Of a stretch of 64,000 nt of DNA, positions 9,857 through 18,200 are shown piece after piece. The DNA lies in the NCBI RefSeq assembly GCF_020905295.1, contig NZ_JAJJMM010000001.1:4960001-5024000 (forward strand). The letters run 5' to 3'. This DNA comes from Flavobacterium piscisymbiosum. Its GTDB lineage: Bacteria > Bacteroidota > Bacteroidia > Flavobacteriales > Flavobacteriaceae. The notes under the pieces are model-generated. The model was not told the DNA's origin. It searched no databases and saw nothing but the letters and a program-made list of their open reading frames with translations. How positions within the stretch are numbered: the stretch's first letter is position 1; each line of letters starts with the position of its first letter. A program made the translations under genes and the position numbers.

Positions 9857-11674
9857 ATGAAAAAACTAATTACCTTATTACTACTAACAACTGCTTTTAT
9901 CGGGCAGGCACAAAATTTAATCTCGAATGTTCCAAACAGAACCACAACTTCTTTAAACGGGGTTTGGAATTATATTATTGATCCTTATCAAACAGGATTT
10001 TACAGCTTTCACCTCGATCAATACGATAAACAGGCAAAACCCTCAAATGGTGCTTTTTTTAATAATTATCATGCTGCAAACAAGCAGGAACTGGTAGAAT
10101 ATGATTTTGACAAATCGGCAAAAATAAATATTCCGGGAGATTGGAATTCGCAGGTTCCGGAACTTAAATATTACGAAGGAAATGTTTGGTTCAAGAAATC
10201 ATTCGATTATGAATTAAAGGATAAAAAACGTCTTTTTGTTTATTTTGGAGCAATTAATTATAAAGCGGATGTTTATTTAAACGGAAAAAAACTAGGAACT
10301 CACGAAGGTGGTTTTACGCCTTTTAATTATGAAGTAACTTCGATTGTAAAACCAAAAGACAATTATTTGGTGGTAAAAGTTGATAATACTCGCCATAAAG
10401 AAGATGTGCCGACTGTGAATACCGATTGGTGGAATTATGGCGGAATCACGCGCGATGTTACTTTAATCGAAGAGAATGAATCGTTTATTGAAGATTATAA
10501 TATTCAGCTTAAAAAAGGAAATGCGGCTTTGATTTCTGGTTTTGTAAAAATCAACAATTTCAATCCGGCACAAAATCAAGTGGCTATTTCGATTCCGGAA
10601 TTGAAAATTAATTATAAAGGAAAAGTAGGTGCTGACGGAATTGTAAATTTTGAAATTCCTGCTAAGAAAATCTCTTACTGGTCGCCTGAAAATCCAAAAT
10701 TATATGATGTTGTAATTGATTTTAACGGACAAAAACTAAAAGATAATATTGGTTTTAGAACCATTGAAACTCAGGAAGACAAAATTTTATTAAACGGAAA
10801 ACAGATCTTCTTGCGCGGAATATCCATTCACGAAGAAAATGCAAAAGGCGGACGTGCCAACTCAGAAGAAGATGCTTTGCGTTTATTAAACTGGGCTCAG
10901 GAATTGGGCTGTAACTATGTTCGTCTGGCACATTATCCGCATAATGAAAACATTATCAGACTTGCCGACAAACTAGGATTAATGGTTTGGGAAGAAATTC
11001 CGGTTTACTGGACGGTGGAATTCACCAACGAAAAAACATATAAAAATGCCCAAGATCAATTGACAGCGGCTATTACAAGAGATAAAAACAGAGCCAGTAT
11101 TATTATTTGGTCGATGGCGAATGAAACGCCAATTTCTGATGCAAGAAATACGTTTCTGAAAAATTTGGTGGTACATACAAAATCACTGGACAATACAAGA
11201 TTAATCAGCGCTGCATTATTGACTCATAATGTAAAAGGCGTTGGAATGATCGATGATGAAATTGGTAAATCGCTTGATATTATTGCTTTCAATCAATATT
11301 TGGGTTGGTATGGCGGAAATTTAGAAAACGCTGAAAAAACTTTTTGGGACACACCTTACAACAAACCAGTAATTGTTTCTGAATTTGGAGGAGATGCCAA
11401 AGCTGGTTTTCACGGAGAAAAAAACGAACGCTGGACAGAGGAATATCAAGAATACTTATACATTCAGAACCTGAAAATGATCGAAAAAATACCTCATCTT
11501 AGCGGTTTAAGTCCGTGGATTCTGGTAGATTTCAGATCTCCAAAAAGATTGCTTCCGGAAATTCAGGACGGTTACAATCGTAAAGGTCTAATTTCGAATG
11601 ACGGTGAAAAGAAGAAAGCTTTTTATATCATGCAGGATTGGTACGCCAAGAAGAAAAAAGAAAATAAAAATTAA
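9857..11674 (+). CDS. GH2 beta-glucuronidase-like hydrolase
   Basis: Exported GH2 enzyme of 605 residues, close to the length of classical beta-glucuronidases. Signal peptide about 1-20 (MKKLITLLLLTTAFIGQAQ). Order: sugar-binding domain (to about 195, 'WWNYGGITRDVTLI'), Ig-like domain (to about 295), TIM barrel to the C-terminus. Acid/base Glu423 in WSMANET and nucleophile Glu509 in VSEFGGDA. 'FNQYLGWYGG' and 'SPWILVDFRSPKR' are typical of beta-glucuronidases. It follows the lyase by 38 bp, which suggests one transcript. Likely role: release of glucuronic acid or a related sugar from oligosaccharides in the periplasm. Other beta-glycosides remain possible. Confidence 0.8.
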   Translation: MKKLITLLLLTTAFIGQAQNLISNVPNRTTTSLNGVWNYIIDPYQTGFYSFHLDQYDKQAKPSNGAFFNNYHAANKQELVEYDFDKSAKINIPGDWNSQVPELKYYEGNVWFKKSFDYELKDKKRLFVYFGAINYKADVYLNGKKLGTHEGGFTPFNYEVTSIVKPKDNYLVVKVDNTRHKEDVPTVNTDWWNYGGITRDVTLIEENESFIEDYNIQLKKGNAALISGFVKINNFNPAQNQVAISIPELKINYKGKVGADGIVNFEIPAKKISYWSPENPKLYDVVIDFNGQKLKDNIGFRTIETQEDKILLNGKQIFLRGISIHEENAKGGRANSEEDALRLLNWAQELGCNYVRLAHYPHNENIIRLADKLGLMVWEEIPVYWTVEFTNEKTYKNAQDQLTAAITRDKNRASIIIWSMANETPISDARNTFLKNLVVHTKSLDNTRLISAALLTHNVKGVGMIDDEIGKSLDIIAFNQYLGWYGGNLENAEKTFWDTPYNKPVIVSEFGGDAKAGFHGEKNERWTEEYQEYLYIQNLKMIEKIPHLSGLSPWILVDFRSPKRLLPEIQDGYNRKGLISNDGEKKKAFYIMQDWYAKKKKENKN

Positions 11675-11771
11675 GCACTATTATCAATTCATTAACAAAA
11701 AACAAACTGTAATGATATGATTTTTATTCATTATTAACTTACTTTGTAGTTATTCTAAAAATTGTAATTCT

Positions 11772-12335
11772 ATGAAAAAATTAAGTTTAATGGTAGTTAC
11801 TTTGTTTGCTGCCTTTACAGTTCAAGCTCAGGAAGTAGTAAAATTTGCTCCGCTTGATGCAAGTCCGGTTGATATTTCTTATTTCCCAAACAAGTCAGTT
11901 AAATTCAAAAAAACTGATAATCCAAATCCTGTTGTAAAAGTTACTTATGCAAGACCTTCTGCAAAAGGGCGTACAATTTTTGGTGATATTGTAAAATTTG
12001 GCGAAGTTTGGAGAGTTGGTGCAAACGAAAATACAGAAATCAAATTCTACAAAGCAGTAACAATTGGTGGCAAAAAAGTTGCAGCTGGTACTTATAGCTT
12101 ATTTGCAATTCCTGAAAAAGACAAATGGACGATCATCATTAATAAAGAGCTTGATTTATGGGGAGGTTATGCTTACGACGAAAGCAAAGATGTTGTGAGA
12201 GTTTCGGTTCCTGTAAAACCAGTATCTGAAGTAATCGAAGCTTTATCAATCGCTTTTACCAGTAAAGATTCTGTAGCAAATCTGGTAATTGGCTGGGACA
12301 AAACAACTGTTGAATTGCCTATTACGGTTAAATAA
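11772..12335 (+). CDS. DUF2911 exported protein
   Basis: Protein of 187 residues with a signal peptide (MKKLSLMVVTLFAAFTVQAQ) and the DUF2911 signature: ARPSAKGRTIFGDIVKFGEVWRVGANE-like text (about 59-85), then 'AGTYSLFAIPEKDKWTIIIN' (given in part). The family is common in Bacteroidota and has no established function. A terminator follows at 12362-12396, and the 97-bp gap before it is AT-rich, so it may be its own unit rather than part of PUL 1. An imperfect promoter-like TTACTTTG lies about 40 bp before the start. Confidence 0.85.
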   Translation: MKKLSLMVVTLFAAFTVQAQEVVKFAPLDASPVDISYFPNKSVKFKKTDNPNPVVKVTYARPSAKGRTIFGDIVKFGEVWRVGANENTEIKFYKAVTIGGKKVAAGTYSLFAIPEKDKWTIIINKELDLWGGYAYDESKDVVRVSVPVKPVSEVIEALSIAFTSKDSVANLVIGWDKTTVELPITVK

Positions 12336-12361
12336 TTGTTTACAATTGAAACAAAATATTA

Positions 12362-12396
12362 AGAGACACTAAATAAAAAATAGTGTCTCTTTTTTT
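12362..12396 (+). terminator. Rho-independent terminator after DUF2911 gene
   Basis: AGAGACACTA (12362-12371) pairs perfectly with TAGTGTCTCT (12381-12390) around a 9-base A-rich loop, followed by six T. Confidence 0.9.
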
Positions 12397-12446
12397 GTTT
12401 AATAGCCATGGTCAACTATACTATAACTAACCTAAAAACCAACATA

Positions 12447-13847
12447 ATGAAAAAATCATATTTACTGCTGCTTTTTTTATTGCCTGTTTATTATGGCTAT
12501 TCTCAACAAAAATTTAAAATTACCTACGACCAATTAAAAGATTACGAAGGTGTTTATGAATATGAAAAAAACACCACGTTACAAATAGCAGCTTCACCTA
12601 AAGACACTATTTTGTATGCGATTATTAATGAAAGTAAATATTCTCTGAAACCTTCTGAAAAAGATGTTTTTTTGAATATGTCGAAAGAAAAAGTGACGTT
12701 TGTAAGGAATACATCTTCGGTAATAACGGGATATTCTTCTGATGGAAAGACTTTTAATTTAATTAATAAAAAAGTGAATTTCCCTAAAGAAATGTGGTAT
12801 CCAAGATTGAATGCCTCAAAAGATTATCAATATACGTATCAGCAACCCAAAAAAGAAACTGATGGCTTAGTCACCGGGAGCATCGATAATACCGGATTAA
12901 ACAAAGCATTATTAAGCGAAATGATGCAGAAAATCGTTAACGGTACTTATGCTAACGTTCATAGTGTTTTGATTATAAAAGATGGAAAATTAGTTTTTGA
13001 AGAATACTTTTATGACAACAACAAAACCAAGCTTCACGAACTTCGCTCTGCTACAAAAAGTTTTGTTTCGGCCCTGACCGGAATTGCCATTGATAAAGGA
13101 TATATTAAAGATAAAAATGAAACGGTTCTCTCCTATTTTCCGGATTATACTTTTAAAAACCTGACCGAAGATAAAAAGCAAATTACAATTGAAAACCTGC
13201 TGACCAATCAGAGCGGATTGGATTGTGATGTGAGTAATCCAAAATCTGAAGGGAATGAAACTACCATGAATTATTCTGATGACTGGATTCAGTTTACATT
13301 AGATTTACCCATGATTGATGTGCCTGGCGGAAAAGGAATGTATTGCTCCGGTAATCCTATAACTTTAGGCAAAGTTATCGAAAGAGCAACCAAAATGCCT
13401 TTGCCTGATTTTGCCAAACAAACTCTTTTTAAAGATCTTGGAATTAAAAATTTTAAATGGAATTTTAAACCTGATGCTTCAAGTGCCGAAACTTTTTGTC
13501 AGGTATATTTAAACTCCAGGGACATGGCAAAATTTGGAATGCTTTATCTTAATAAAGGTGTTTGGAACGGTAAACAAGTCGTTTCTAAAAATTGGGTTGA
13601 GGAATCACTTACCAAACATTCTGTTGTACAAGGCGTAAATTACGGTTATCTGTGGTGGCTTAAATACATAACTGTTGATGGTGTTCGCTATAACGGAAAA
13701 GCGGCTCAGGGAAATGGCGGTCAGAAAATTTATATTTGGGAAGAACAAAATATGATTACGGTTATTACTGGCGGAAATTATAATGCGCAATCACCAAGCG
13801 ACGAATTGATTCAGAAATATATTTTACCGGCTTTTAATAAGAAGTGA
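12447..13847 (+). CDS. Beta-lactamase-fold serine hydrolase (class C/AmpC-like family)
   Basis: Exported serine hydrolase of 466 residues from the start at 12447 (MKKSYLLLLFLLPVYYGYSQ, a signal peptide). The frame is open to 12408, but the 13 extra residues would spoil the signal. The Ser-x-x-Lys motif is RSATKSF (Ser201, Lys204). The Tyr motif is YCSGN (299-303), in place of the usual YSN or YAN, and QGNGGQK (421-427) stands where KTG/HTG lies in beta-lactamases. Members include esterases, D-aminopeptidases and peptidases; a role in antibiotic resistance should not be assumed. Between two terminators, it looks monocistronic. Confidence 0.85.
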   Translation: MKKSYLLLLFLLPVYYGYSQQKFKITYDQLKDYEGVYEYEKNTTLQIAASPKDTILYAIINESKYSLKPSEKDVFLNMSKEKVTFVRNTSSVITGYSSDGKTFNLINKKVNFPKEMWYPRLNASKDYQYTYQQPKKETDGLVTGSIDNTGLNKALLSEMMQKIVNGTYANVHSVLIIKDGKLVFEEYFYDNNKTKLHELRSATKSFVSALTGIAIDKGYIKDKNETVLSYFPDYTFKNLTEDKKQITIENLLTNQSGLDCDVSNPKSEGNETTMNYSDDWIQFTLDLPMIDVPGGKGMYCSGNPITLGKVIERATKMPLPDFAKQTLFKDLGIKNFKWNFKPDASSAETFCQVYLNSRDMAKFGMLYLNKGVWNGKQVVSKNWVEESLTKHSVVQGVNYGYLWWLKYITVDGVRYNGKAAQGNGGQKIYIWEEQNMITVITGGNYNAQSPSDELIQKYILPAFNKK

Positions 13848-13865
13848 TTTATTTTATATGATAAA

Positions 13866-13900
13866 AAATACCTTTAAGAAATTATATCTTGAAGGTATTT
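13866..13900 (+). terminator. Hairpin terminator, possibly bidirectional
   Basis: AAATACCTTTAAG (13866-13878) pairs with CTTGAAGGTATTT (13888-13900) with one wobble pair and is followed by a T-rich stretch. It follows the serine hydrolase stop by 18 bp and lies between convergent genes. Confidence 0.8.
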
Positions 13901-13930
13901 TATTTTATAAGCTGTTTTTAGTGAAGTTTT

Positions 13931-14145
13931 TTGAATCTCTCAAAGACGCAAAGTTGCAAAGTTTTTTAAGCTCCTATTGATCGACTAGCCGCTGGCTTTA
14001 GCTGGAGGTTCTTTATAGAATCAGAAAAGGTCTTTAGCCAAAAATTCTCATTTTGGCTAAAGACCTTCATCTTAAATTTATATAACCTCCAGCTAAAGCC
14101 GGAGGCAATTCAAAATTGGGCATAAACTTTGCGTCTTCGCGACTT
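13931..14145. repeat. Nested inverted repeats between convergent genes
   Basis: The 347-bp gap holds a three-layer palindrome. Inner: 14027-14043 (AAGGTCTTTAGCCAAAA) pairs perfectly with 14051-14067 over a 7-base loop. Middle: 13994-14010 (GGCTTTAGCTGGAGGTT) pairs perfectly with 14084-14100. Outer: GACGCAAAGTT near 13945 faces AACTTTGCGTC near 14125. No gene is seen. Confidence 0.85.
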
Positions 14146-14194
14146 TTCGAGCAAATTTAGCACAATGAAAAGCTTTTTTATATTGATAAAAATC

Positions 14195-16399
14195 TTAAGC
14201 AGTTGCTACAGAAGATTCTAATATTTTATCTAATGTAATAGGTAAATCCCTGACGCGTATTCCTGTTGCATTAAAAACTGCATTGGCAATTGCCGGAGCC
14301 ATTCCTACCAAAGCGGTTTCTCCAAGTCCTTTTGTTCCCATTGGGTTACTAATTGGATCTTTTTTATTGACAAAAAATACTTCCTGTTTTTCAATATCGG
14401 CATTTACGGGAACATGATAATCGGCAAAATTATTATTTATGGGGCGACCAAATCTGTGATCGATTTCTAGCGATTCCATCAATCCCATTCCGATTCCTCC
14501 TACCGCTCCGCCATACATTTGCCCTGCCGAAGTTTTCTGGTTGATTACAGTTCCAATATCAGCGCAGGAAACCACATGTGCCAATCTGATTTTTCCAAGA
14601 TTTGGATTTATCAATACTTTTACAAAATGTACAGAGAAAGAATAAATCGAATATTTTTTGGCCTCTTCTGAAGCTTTCGATTCATTTTCTACTACTAATT
14701 CTTCTAATTTATTTGCATTCAATACCTCAACTAAAGAAACTCTTTTCGAACTGTCTTTTTTTGAAGTTATTGAACCATTCGCAAACGCCAGATCGGTAAT
14801 AGGCACATTCTTTAACGCCTCTGATTTACTCGCCAGTTCAATAGCTTTTGTTATTAATAACTGGCAGGAATCGTTGACCGCTGACCCTACAGATGAAGTG
14901 GTTGCTGAACCTCCTTGGGTTGGTCCTTTTGCAAGACCGCTTTTTCCCATTTCGATAATCACATTTTCACTTGGTATTCCAGTTACATCGGCACCAATCG
15001 CAGTCATCATAGTGGCTGTTCCGGGTCCCATATCGTTTACGCTGCATTGCAGAACCAACGTGCCATTGGTTAAAAATTTTGCTTTTACAGAAGTAGGACT
15101 TCTATAACAGCCAAAAGTTCCGGTTCCCATTCCGTAACCTACGAGCCATTCGCCTTCACGAACAGATCCTGGTTTGTTTTTACGGTTTTTCCAGCCAATG
15201 CGTTCCATACCGCCTTCGTAGCATTCCAGAAGATATTTGCTGCTCCATGGTTTATTTTGTTCGAGATCTTTTTCGGCATAATTCAGTTTACGAAACTCAA
15301 TTGGGTCCATATCTAATTTATGAGCCAACTCGTCCATAGCACTTTCTAAGGCAAAAGAACCTGTTGCTTCTCCCGGACCACGCATCCAGATTGGCGTACA
15401 AGTGTCAAGAGGAACAATACGATATCGCGTTGAAACATTGGCACAATCATAAATAAATCGGGACATGTTTACGGTACCTTCCATAAAATCTTCATAACTC
15501 GACGTCATGGCGATAGCTTCATGCGTTAGTCCTGTTAGTTTGCCTTCTTTGGTGGCACCAAGACCCATTTTCTGAATCGTATAAGGTCGAAAACCAACAT
15601 TGGTAAACATTTGTTCCCTATGCAATACCAGTTTTACAGGGCGGTTTATTTTTTTAGCACCAATAAGAGCTGCAATTTCATAAGGCCAGGTGTGTAGTCC
15701 CATACCAAAAGCACCTCCCAGATATTCTGAATTTACAGATACATCTGCGGCAGGAATCCCAAATACATCTCCTACACTTCTGCGTGTTCCTTCTACACCC
15801 TGACTTTTGGTGTAAAGTGTAGGCTTATTTCCATCCCATTTGGCAATGATGTTAGCCAGCTCCATTGGGTTATGCACCTCTGTTGGTATAGTATATTCTT
15901 CTTCAAGAATTACTTCTGCATTTTTATAGCCGTCCTCAACGCCACGGTGATAATCTTTTGCACGTTCCGGAGTTTTTCCTTTATCTTTTACTTTTTCAAG
16001 TTCTGTAGAATGGTCTTCTTTTAAATAATCTGCTTTGATCAGACTGGCAGCATATTGCATACGCTCAAAAGTATCTGCAATTACCAAAGCAATGGGCTGA
16101 TCATAATAACGAACCGAATCATCTTTAAAAATTTGAAGTGGCTGACCTAAGTTATCGCGTTTTTTAGGTTGTTCGTATCCAGCAGGTTTGTCTACATTAA
16201 GATGTGTGATTACTGCTAAAACTCCCGGCGCCCATTCGGCTTTTTTAGTATCAATAGTTTTAATTCTTCCTTTGGCAATCGTACTTCCTACGAGGCATGC
16301 ATAAGCAACGCCCGGAGTTTTATACTCGGCTGAATATGTGGCTGAACCTGTTACTTTAGCAAATCCGTCAACTCTGTTTATATTACTTGTCTTGCTCAT
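14195..16399 (-). CDS. paoC: Molybdenum-binding large subunit of periplasmic aldehyde oxidoreductase (PaoC/YagR-like)
   Basis: Catalytic subunit (734 residues) of a xanthine-oxidase-family hydroxylase that oxidizes aldehydes at a molybdopterin cofactor. Visible marks: 'GSATYSAEYKTPGVAYACLVG' near the N-terminus (in part), the Mo-cofactor contact YLGGAFGMGLHTWPYE, 'WMRGPGEATGSFALES', and GTKGLGETALVG whose Glu694 corresponds to the family's general base. It has no signal peptide of its own, as expected if exported folded with the Tat-tagged iron-sulfur subunit. It starts 8 bp after the FAD subunit ends, so the three genes form one operon. Isoquinoline-oxidoreductase-like activity is an alternative. 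Confidence 0.9.
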   Translation of the reverse strand: MSKTSNINRVDGFAKVTGSATYSAEYKTPGVAYACLVGSTIAKGRIKTIDTKKAEWAPGVLAVITHLNVDKPAGYEQPKKRDNLGQPLQIFKDDSVRYYDQPIALVIADTFERMQYAASLIKADYLKEDHSTELEKVKDKGKTPERAKDYHRGVEDGYKNAEVILEEEYTIPTEVHNPMELANIIAKWDGNKPTLYTKSQGVEGTRRSVGDVFGIPAADVSVNSEYLGGAFGMGLHTWPYEIAALIGAKKINRPVKLVLHREQMFTNVGFRPYTIQKMGLGATKEGKLTGLTHEAIAMTSSYEDFMEGTVNMSRFIYDCANVSTRYRIVPLDTCTPIWMRGPGEATGSFALESAMDELAHKLDMDPIEFRKLNYAEKDLEQNKPWSSKYLLECYEGGMERIGWKNRKNKPGSVREGEWLVGYGMGTGTFGCYRSPTSVKAKFLTNGTLVLQCSVNDMGPGTATMMTAIGADVTGIPSENVIIEMGKSGLAKGPTQGGSATTSSVGSAVNDSCQLLITKAIELASKSEALKNVPITDLAFANGSITSKKDSSKRVSLVEVLNANKLEELVVENESKASEEAKKYSIYSFSVHFVKVLINPNLGKIRLAHVVSCADIGTVINQKTSAGQMYGGAVGGIGMGLMESLEIDHRFGRPINNNFADYHVPVNADIEKQEVFFVNKKDPISNPMGTKGLGETALVGMAPAIANAVFNATGIRVRDLPITLDKILESSVATA

Positions 16400-16407
16400 A
16401 ATTCAAA

Positions 16408-17388
16408 TTATTTAGATGCTGCTATCGTTAATGCTTCAGTAATGGCGTTTGGTCCCAGTGTTAATTTAAAATCATTATCACCGTAACCTCTTGCGCCATG
16501 CATGGCCAAATCAGCTGCTTGCCTGAATGTGGTTTCAGAAACTGTCTTTCCTTTCAAAAATTCTTCTGCTTCTGTGAGTCGCCATGGTTTATGCGCCACG
16601 CCTCCCATTGCAAGCCTTGCATCTTTAATCGTATTATTTTGAATATCTAAACCTACGGCAACAGATATTAATGCAAAAGCATAACTGGTTCTGTCGCGAA
16701 CTTTTAAATAATGACTGTTCTTCTCAAAATTATTATTTGGAATCTCGATTGAAGTAATGATTTCTTTGTTTTCAAGTGTATTGTCTTTTTCAGGCATATT
16801 GCCTGGAAGCCTATGAAAATCAGTAAACTTAATTTCTCTTTTTCCTTTAGGGCCTTCAACAAAAACAGTAGCGTCTAAAGCTGCAAGTGCCACACACATA
16901 TCACTGGGATGCACGGCAATACAACTATCCGAAGCACCAAAAATGGCATGCATTCTATTAGATCCGCCAATGGCGCCGCAGCCACTTTTGGGAGTTCGTT
17001 TATTGCAGGGCATATCAGTATTATAAAAATAAGAACAACGTGTACGCTGTAACATATTTCCTCCTACACTTGCCATATGCCTAATTTGTTGCGATGCACC
17101 GGCAGCTAGTGCCAATGCCAGTAAAGGATATTTTTCTTGTATTATTTTATCTTCGGCAACCTGACTGTTTTTGGCCATTGCGCCAATTGAAACTTTTCCT
17201 GTCAGGAATTCTATCTTTTTTAAATCTACTCCGTTAATATCTATAAGTTTATCAGGAGCGACAACATTTTTTTTCATCAAATCGACCAGATTGGTTCCTC
17301 CGGCAATAAACATGGCTGAGTTTTCTTTGGCAATAGTAGTTACTGCTGATTTTGATGATAATGCTCTTATAATCTGAAAGTTTTTCAT
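16408..17388 (-). CDS. paoB: FAD-binding subunit with extra 4Fe-4S site (PaoB/YagS-like)
   Basis: Middle electron-transfer subunit, 326 residues. FAD-binding segment 'FIAGGTNLVDLM' (27-38) and 'ASVGGNMLQRTRCSYF'. Cys118, Cys128, Cys137 and Cys156 lie in RCSYFYNTDMPCNKRTPKSG and the following GCGAI...DSCIAVHPSD text. This Cys-rich insertion matches the 4Fe-4S loop known from E. coli PaoB and is missing from ordinary xanthine dehydrogenase FAD subunits, which supports the Pao assignment. Its first codons overlap the end of the iron-sulfur subunit gene by 4 bp (17385-17388), a sign of translational coupling. Confidence 0.88.
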   Translation of the reverse strand: MKNFQIIRALSSKSAVTTIAKENSAMFIAGGTNLVDLMKKNVVAPDKLIDINGVDLKKIEFLTGKVSIGAMAKNSQVAEDKIIQEKYPLLALALAAGASQQIRHMASVGGNMLQRTRCSYFYNTDMPCNKRTPKSGCGAIGGSNRMHAIFGASDSCIAVHPSDMCVALAALDATVFVEGPKGKREIKFTDFHRLPGNMPEKDNTLENKEIITSIEIPNNNFEKNSHYLKVRDRTSYAFALISVAVGLDIQNNTIKDARLAMGGVAHKPWRLTEAEEFLKGKTVSETTFRQAADLAMHGARGYGDNDFKLTLGPNAITEALTIAASK

Positions 17389-18026
17389 ACTAGCTTCCCT
17401 CCTTCCTTAACTTCTATAATGGCATCGACAATATTATGGTAAGCGCCGCATCTGCAAATATTGCCGCTCATATATTCCCTAATTTCTTCTCTGCTGTTGG
17501 CATGACCTTCTTTGATACAGGCTATACCTGACATAATTTGTCCGGGGGTACAATAGCCACATTGAAAACCATCATTTTTAATGAAAGCTTCCTGCATGGG
17601 ATGTAGTTTTTTCCCTTTTGAAAGTCCTTCGATGGTGGTTACCTGAGCATTTTGCTGCATGGATGCCAATGAAAGGCAAGATAATATTCTGGTGCCATTT
17701 ACATGAACGGTGCAAGCGCCGCATTGCCCATGATCGCAGCCTTTTTTGGTTCCGGTAAGTAACAATTGTTCTCGTAATAAATCAAGCAGCGTGGTTCTGG
17801 GCTCTACATTTAGATTGTGCTTTATGCCGTTTACTTCAAGCGATAACGGAACGGTCTCTAAATATTCTGCGATTTTTTCATCCCATTTATTATCAGAAGC
17901 CATCACCAATGAAGGCGGTGTCAAAGCAAGTGCAGTAAATAATCCGGATTTTTTTATAAAATCGCGACGTGAAGAACTCGATTCTTCTTCTACTGCTTTG
18001 TTTTTAATTGTTCTCTTGGCAGCCAT
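17385..18026 (-). CDS. paoA: Tat-exported 2Fe-2S subunit of aldehyde oxidoreductase (PaoA/YagT-like)
   Basis: Small subunit with two 2Fe-2S clusters, 213 residues from the start at 18026. The N-terminus carries a twin-arginine signal, SSRRDFIKKSGLFTALALT (from about residue 18), so the folded complex is sent to the periplasm. Cluster 1 ligands are in CDHGQCGACTVHVNG and the following Cys; cluster 2 ligands are in CGYCTPGQ and CRCGAYHN. The frame is open to 18110, but a Tat signal should be near the N-terminus, so 18026 is chosen. First gene of the operon. Confidence 0.9.
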   Translation of the reverse strand: MAAKRTIKNKAVEEESSSSRRDFIKKSGLFTALALTPPSLVMASDNKWDEKIAEYLETVPLSLEVNGIKHNLNVEPRTTLLDLLREQLLLTGTKKGCDHGQCGACTVHVNGTRILSCLSLASMQQNAQVTTIEGLSKGKKLHPMQEAFIKNDGFQCGYCTPGQIMSGIACIKEGHANSREEIREYMSGNICRCGAYHNIVDAIIEVKEGGKLV

Positions 18027-18068
18027 GCATACTGTTTTTAAATTAGTAAAATCTAATGTTACTCCTAA

Positions 18069-18104
18069 CAAATTTAAGAATCCTATGCGACAAAAAATTA
18101 CAAA
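18069..18104 (-). promoter_or_regulatory. Possible promoter of the aldehyde oxidoreductase operon
   Basis: On the minus strand TAAATTTG (18076-18069) fits the Bacteroidota -7 element TAnnTTTG. TTTG words lie upstream at 18094-18091 and 18104-18101, but spacings of 14 and 24 are not ideal. It would give a leader of about 35 bases. Confidence 0.35.
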
Positions 18105-18200
18105 ATTCACATAAACACCATTTTAAATACAATTTAGAATCATTAAAAAAATTAGATTTAAATTACTAAATTGTATTTTTACTTTATTAAGAATTAAAAA

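Noticed and set aside
9751..9981. 76-codon ORF across the lyase/glucuronidase junction
   Set aside because: Overlaps the ends of two strong genes in another frame; no independent support.
14658..15107. 149-codon ORF opposite paoC
   Set aside because: Antisense shadow of a well-supported gene; no start context or family match.
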